Assembly (NCBI GenBank): GCA_037447655.1
Contig: JBBHKE010001410.1
Location: forward strand, 64,001-124,000
Length of the DNA stretch: 60,000 nt
Reading direction: 5' to 3'
From: Zygnema cylindricum
Taxonomy: Eukaryota; Streptophyta; Zygnematophyceae; Zygnematales; Zygnemataceae
Within the stretch, counting starts at the first letter, position 1. Every line of letters starts with the position of its first letter. Positions 54,585 to 60,000 of the stretch are shown here, in pieces. A program made the position numbers and the translations under genes. Below the pieces are notes generated by a model that was given only the letters and a program-made list of their open reading frames with translations, was not told where the DNA came from and ran no database searches.

Positions 54585-56515
54585 GGTTATGGGCCCACCA
54601 TCTAGGGTGCCTATGTTCGATGGAACAGACTTCACTTATTGGGAGTTTAAAATGGAAGGATTGCTTTTCGAGAAGCACTTATGGGGAATTGTTTCGAGAC
54701 AAGTGAGATGTCCGCCACCTGGCTTTGGAGGAGCTTACTATAGAGAACCATCTAAGGCTGCCTCGAATATTAATTGGAGTTCAGATGCAACGAAAGCTGA
54801 AAGGAAAAACCTTTCCGTGGATGGGGATATAGGGGAGAAGGATAAAGGGACACTTATGGTGAGGGGAGCTATGCTCTCCGCCACAACTCCACTTAGAGGG
54901 GTTATAAGTAAAACTGATGAAAATTATAGTAAAATTTGGGAGTATAAAAACACTATAGCAAAACATCTAAGATATGTGTCTAAGTCCATAGCTATCACTC
55001 TTTTAAGTCTTACCAAGTCTTCGGAAATATGGGAAACACTAAGGCAGATTTATAAGAGTGAGACTATTCAGAGGCAGTAGTTAGTAAAACAAGAAATATA
55101 GGCCTATGTTTATAAAGGCGGTAACATGATAGAGTTTTGCAATGATATTGCTGCGTTATATGTCGAGCTTGCTAGTGCAGGGTATGTAGAATCCGAGGAG
55201 AGAAAGATTAATACATTACTCATGAAACTCCCAGATGAGTACGAAAACATCATTTATCGTATGCAGGCAATGAATTGCTCCTCATGGACTTGGAGCTTTA
55301 CCATGGGGATAATTCTTGTGAGGGAAAGCACTTTGGAGCTTCGTAGGGGAAGTGACAGGGTGAATGCATTTACAGCTGGTGGTGATTGGCGGAAGCGTGA
55401 TGAGAGGAACGGCGGTGACGAGCGGAAGCGTGATGAGAGGAAGAAAGACGAAGGTAAACCTTATCGGAACTTTGGTGGAAAGAGAGGTAGAGGAAATGAA
55501 AGGGGAGCTTTGAAAAAGGGTGTTTGTTTCTTTTGTAGGGAACCGGGTCATTATATGGAGGAATGCCCTTGTTTGGAAGAACTTAGAAGTTGGAATGTGG
55601 ATGAGGAGGAAGAAAGGGAAGAGCAGAAAGAGGATAAAGAAATCTTAGAGCTTCTCCACATTTGTAGAATGGAGAAGAGAGAAAAGTACACAGAAATTCC
55701 ACCAAAGCAACAATGTGCTTTTGGAGGTATAAGGGAAGTAAAGGGAAGGGAGGTACTTAAAGGATTTAGACATGATGTGGATGTCAAGGAGTATAGAAAG
55801 TCAGATCTAGAATCTATAATTGAAAAAGGGAAAAATAAAAATAATGAGGATAACTTAATAAATATTTTAGAAAGAGAAAACTGGTCGGAAAGGGAGACTT
55901 CAACGACTTTCGAGGAAAGGGGAGAAGTAAATATAGAGGGAGTTTTAAAAGATATGGGAGAAGAGGAATATTTAATGAAAGGTTTAGGGGAGGAGAAATA
56001 TTTATTGGGAATAAAAATAGAAAGTGATAGCGGAAAGAATTCCATGGGAGAGAGTGGGGAAAGTTCAGAAAATGGGGTGAGTATCATGGATAAAAATATG
56101 AGTACGAAAGACGTAGATCTTATGAGGAACTTAGTGGGGACACTTGTGTTTTGGGAAAGTTTGGGGGAAAATGGGTTTGACATCACTAATGGGAGTGATG
56201 GCATTTATGAAGGTGTGTTTGTAAGAGGGTTAGCATCTGGGTGTGTGTTGTAGATTGGAGATGGGGCTGGCTGTTTGAATTGCAAGAGGGAAATTGGATT
56301 TAATGTGGATGGAAAAGAAATGAGGTGGATAAAGTAATTTCTCGGATTTATGAATAATGGCATGCAAAATAAAATGTGTGATGTAATTATTATTTCGGTT
56401 CATCTAATACACTTCTTTAAATACAAGGGTATTCACTTAGAGTTTTATGAGGAGAAAAGAAAGAAGAAAAAGAAAAAAAAGAAAAAAAAAATTTGTGTTT
56501 AGTAGGAGTTGAAAA
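54565..56515 (+). pseudogene. array internal 3: Gag-pol-remnant ORF with stops
   Basis: Nearly identical to internal 2, including all four stops (55078, 55099, 56251, 56335). One visible coding difference is Leu to Phe in VRGLASG's preceding residues (VLVRG against VFVRG). Primer-binding site at 54585-54599. Confidence 0.9.
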
Positions 56516-56541
56516 GAGAGTAGACTAGAAAATAAGGGGAG

Positions 56542-57634
56542 TGTTGAAATTTATGTATTTTCTTGGTCTGTATTGGAAAAATAAATAGAGTGTTGAAAAG
56601 AGGTGACTAATAATCCACTTTTATTTTTTAGTTAGAATGTAAAGAGAGAGAAAGAGAGGACCAAAGGCACGCCATGGTTGCCGCATCATTTAGGAGGCAG
56701 AATGAATTAGAAAGTATTTTACTAGTTTTAGCAAAATACTGCCGCTAGTCGGATTTGAACCAGGGTCTATAAGCTACTAAATAGACCAACGTCTTATCCA
56801 TTAAGTCACTATCAAAACAATACACGTGGAATGTTTCACGCATATTTACCTATTGATTCAAAGGACTAATTCGCAGCAGACTAACGATAACGCGCATTAA
56901 TCAATTCATGCATCGAAGCGAATCGAAGCCGTATAAATACAACTGATCGGACGGCCACCATTACAACCGCCCCCCGCAATAAGCTTTTGGCTGCCTTTGG
57001 GGATAGCGTCACGCGGTGCCATGTGGCGCCACATTATTTGACACCGGAGAAGATGGGAGGAGGAACCATGGCTCCCGATTTGGCACATGTCACCTTGTAG
57101 ACCATGTCGTACAATGGTCATACAATAAGTACATCCCCCATCGTACCTTCTTCTACTATATAGTGTTCCTATTGGACTAGGGTTTAGTAGTAGGTAGTCA
57201 TGAGTAGGCAGACTAAGACTTAGTGATATTTCGGTACCTCTCTCTAAGAGAGCTTGTAACTATAAAGGTCATCTTTGACCAACCATAACTTACTGCTAGG
57301 GTGAGCAAATTCAGTGATTCTTTTTGTTGCGGTCTCAAGGGAGTCGAAGCTACACAAGGGTGTAGTCGGTCAGAGTCTTTGCGTGCCAGGGTTGCACTTA
57401 TTCAGTGGGAAAGTCAAAGTGGGGAATATTATCCAAAACACATATTCACGCTTTGCATTCTATGGTGGAACTAAGCACACAAAAGGTCATCACTTCACAG
57501 GGGTGAAGGTGTATTGGGGTTCTGATTGTTAAGGGATCATTCATTTGGTTTTACATCAACTTGGGGTTGGCACTATCTAGATTAGCTTCTTTTGGATCTG
57601 CGATTCTGTGGGCAATGGAGCCCATAGAATTTCA
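56542..57634 (+). mobile_element. array LTR 4, family B
   Basis: 1093 bp, closes the array before CTACT (57635-57639). It differs from LTRs 2 and 3 in its last 250 bp (e.g. CACATATTCACGC, CTAAGCACACAAAAGG), where it is closer to family A. Confidence 0.95.
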
Positions 57635-57639
57635 CTACT

Positions 57640-58183
57640 AAACAAAAAAATACTTAGTGGAACACTACATTCTAATTTGCTAAGTTAAAACTACTTTGTT
57701 TCAGATATGCAAATAGATTCCCGTACAGTAGTGTTCAAGGTGCTTAGTCAGCAGTGGATGCTAATGTCCAGTTGACTGTTGTTCAAGTGCTCCAAGTCAC
57801 CTGAGGTTGTACAAAGTGATGAGTCATTTTGTGGTCCCACGTGAATCTCGTCCGTTCACTCGATTCACATCTATGGTCGTCATTTAATGTTTTACCACTA
57901 ACTTCGCGAACAATCGGTAAAGTCTCTGTCCGTCTGATTCTTTAACAGTATTCGTTCGATGTGTGACGCGTGGTAAAGTGTGTCGGCGCCTTTCCGAAAA
58001 ACCCGTATGATGTTCATTTTCTAACACGTGTCCTTGCAGAAGTACAATACACTCAAAAGTACTCTTGCTATTGTCACACTAAATGAGGTAAGTATTACAA
58101 CTTACCTAAACCAAAAATATTATAAGTACTTAATCTCTCGTCACAACTCTGTTTACTGAGTATTAAGATTTCTAATTTCAACA
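57640..58183 (-). mobile_element. family C LTR, second part
   Basis: Continues 46931-47385 and ends TCTAATTTCAACA, followed by the reversed polypurine tract CTCCCCTAAATCTTTAAA. It shares GGTGCTTAGTCAGC and GTGGTCCCACGTGAATC with the solo LTR at 37017. Confidence 0.8.
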
Positions 58184-58475
58184 CTCCCCTAAATCTTTAA
58201 ACTCATTAACTCACTCAACCCAAGAGACTCTCTACAATACTTCAACTTAGGAGCAGGAAGAGCTTTAGTCATCATATCAGCCACCATTTTTTCATCTAGT
58301 AAACAACTCATTTTTATCACCCTTGCAAGCATATTTTCTCTCACAAAGTGTAGTCTGATATCCATATGTTTGATTTTAAAATGATGACTAGGGTTAGAGG
58401 TGTTGAATTGAGGCAGCTGGTGCCCATGAAGAAGAAGAGGAAGCAGAAGCAGTTGCCATAATCAGAATCATAATA
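58184..58475 (-). pseudogene. family C internal remnant: RNase H tail joined to a possible gag start
   Basis: From 58184 upward the minus strand encodes the end of copia RNase H (HHFKIKHMDIRLHFVREN, MVADMMTKALPAPKLKYCRE). At about 58395 this is joined to a different frame starting ATGGCAACTGCTTCTGCTTC (MATASASSSSSWAPAA), which resembles a copia gag start. Nearly all of gag-pol is deleted. Confidence 0.65.
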
Positions 58476-58499
58476 TAAGAGAGGAAACTCTCACGAATA

Positions 58500-59220
58500 C
58501 CCACAAATGACGGACTTCACTATGAAGCCCCAAGCAAATTAGACACACACTAGGTCTGCAAATTCGCCACAACAAAGAAAACAAACGAAAGAAACGACAT
58601 GCATAATTTCACAACAATCTGCTAAAAGATCACAATGATCTTATAATTCAAAATTCTTAAAAACCACTTTGCAGTTTTTCCATATAGGAATTCCTAACTC
58701 TAAATTATTCTAAGTCCAACATATACAAAGTGAACATACAGCTGATCTACACCGTACCACAATTACCGTTGTTAACCGGTACACTTAAACATTAATCAAA
58801 CTAAACCCCGCCGTCAACAGTACAAGTATTTACATCAATCCTTAACAGTAGCTGCCGCTAAAGTACGCAGTCAAAGTTTCATCTCCTGAAATGACAGCTC
58901 GGTCAATATTTCTCTTCCAAAAATGATGGCGAACTCCGTTCGCCATCCGCGCATTCATTCATCACCAAAGATGAACCTCGGCATGTAAATTTGGTCCCTC
59001 AAGTAAATCTGTACTTTATCAACCAACTCAACCAAACTTGACTTCCCCACGGACCGACACGTGTACTTGGAGTGTACCGAATGTGTGAACTCCCTTTGGA
59101 GTTACATACCATACCAAACCATGTCTACGTAGACTCAATCTGTACACAAAACCGACTAATTCTAGAATCTCTTTCTCACACACGAGATTTAGAGAGGACT
59201 AAAGGTTTCCAAAGCCAACA
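58500..59220 (-). mobile_element. family D LTR (left boundary uncertain)
   Basis: Ends CCAAAGCCAACA at 59220 directly before the reversed polypurine tract CTCCCCTAAACC. Blocks similar to family C (AACAGTAGCTGCCGCTAAAG against CAGCAGTGGATGCTAATG) show the two are related. The opposite end could not be fixed. Confidence 0.6.
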
Positions 59221-60000
59221 CTCCCCTAAACCTTTAGACTCTCTCCGCCACTTAGTCCACATGCCTCTCTACAAAATTTCAATTTAGGTGCAGGTAAATG
59301 CTTAGTCATCATATCTGCTACCATTATCTCATCCGGCAAATAACTAAGTTTCAAAATTTTGTTCATCACCATCTCTCTTACAAAATGTAGCTTAATATCT
59401 ATGTGCTTGCTTTTAAAGTGACGACTAGGGTTAGATAAAATCGCTATAGCTGCTGGTTGTCACACCACACTATTTGAGGTCCAGATTGCATGAAATGAAG
59501 TTCTTCAAGGAGAGACTTTACCCAATGTAATTCCTTGACAGCTGAGCTGGCTGCTATGTATTCAGCCTCTATTGTAGACTAAGCTGTGACTTTCTGAAGC
59601 TTGCTGCTCCAGCAGGATGTTCCACTTCCAATCTTCAGAATGAATCCGGTAGTAGAGCGGTGGCTTGGCATGTCTCTGTTACTTGCATCGCTCCAAGTCT
59701 GAATTTTTACTTCATCTCCGCAAAGAGCAAGCTGCAGATTTCGTGTCCCTGCAAGATACGGAAGAACCTTCGATGCTGCCTCCCAATCCGATCTCCTCGG
59801 ATTTTGCAAAATCCGGCTTAAAGCACCGACTGCTCCTGCAATATCCGGACGTGTGCAGTTCATGAAGTAGATTAGGCTGCCAACAATCTGATGGCATGGA
59901 ATAGCAGCCATAAAATATGCCTCCCCTGATTCTAAGGTGTCATCAAAAATGACTCCTCCATCGGTCTTTGTGCCTTCCACCTTTTGCTTAAATTCCATGG
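59221..60000 (-). pseudogene. family D copia RT end and RNase H, continues beyond window
   Basis: On minus, YFMNCTRPDIAGAVGALSR (RT end) is followed by RNase H blocks TWSDASNRDMPSHRSTTGFI and STIEAEYIAASSAVKELHWV, then WCDNQ and the C-terminal HFKSKHIDIKLHFVREM and MVADMMTKHLPAPKL. A TAG replaces Gln just before STIEAEY (about 59577), and a 1-nt loss after WCDNQ (about 59465) shifts the frame. The 3' end at 59221 abuts the LTR. Confidence 0.9.

Larger units (their letters stand above)
47386..57634 (+). mobile_element. tandem array of family B elements: four LTRs, three internal regions
   Basis: Order LTR-internal-LTR-internal-LTR-internal-LTR with a period of about 3051 bp, bounded by one exact 5-bp duplication CTACT (47381-47385, 57635-57639). 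No duplication separates the inner units. This is the product of unequal recombination between LTRs of one inserted element. Confidence 0.95.

Overview
The window reads as nuclear DNA of a plant or plant-like streptophyte: dense nested LTR retrotransposons, hAT and TA-flanked DNA elements, a decayed LINE, GA-rich satellites, and primer-binding sites complementary to a plant-type initiator tRNA-Met. I see no bacterial gene, rRNA gene, ordinary tRNA gene or CRISPR array. Only one host gene model can be argued (four exons, minus strand, 7449-9741), plus one weak first-exon candidate near 12.4 kb.

Layout. 1-307: end of an LTR. 0.9-2 kb: nested inverted-repeat DNA elements. 2.85-3.32 kb: a GC-rich minisatellite. 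4.7-6.3 kb: a LINE remnant (minus). 7.4-9.7 kb: the candidate host gene, whose introns hold (GGGAGA)n tracts. 10-14.6 kb: a satellite belt of many unit lengths. 13.7-16.9 kb and 21.0-24.65 kb: DNA transposons and MITEs, including an internally deleted hAT element, with several filled/empty site comparisons possible inside the window. 16.87-21.0 kb: a non-autonomous copia-type element fused to a truncated Ty3/gypsy element. 24.65-36.86 kb: further non-autonomous copia-type copies (minus), one interrupted by an almost complete Ty1/copia element (29476-35946, TSD CCAAT). 36.86-38.4 kb: a solo LTR inside an older LTR. 38887-43385: a complete non-autonomous element (TSD TGATC). 43.7-46.3 kb: a pol-deleted copia relative. 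46.3-46.7 kb: a 21-bp minisatellite. 47386-57634: LTR-internal-LTR-internal-LTR-internal-LTR bounded by one CTACT duplication. 57.6-60 kb: remnants of a further copia lineage (minus).

How the parts fit. The Ty1/copia element and the non-autonomous elements share the polypurine tract and LTR junction, the related Gag, and an unusual primer-binding site complementary to the anticodon arm (not the 3' end) of initiator tRNA-Met. The gag start codon lies inside the LTR, 20 nt before its end, so the primer-binding site is translated. The non-autonomous lineage encodes Gag fused in frame to compressed, catalytically dead scraps of integrase, RT and RNase H, and was probably mobilised in trans. LTRs of these lineages also carry an antisense tRNA-like segment whose paired stems covary between lineages. 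I consider the combination of half-tRNA priming, LTR-borne tRNA-like structure and Gag-only parasites the most interesting system here. All similarities were judged by eye; no search or alignment was run.
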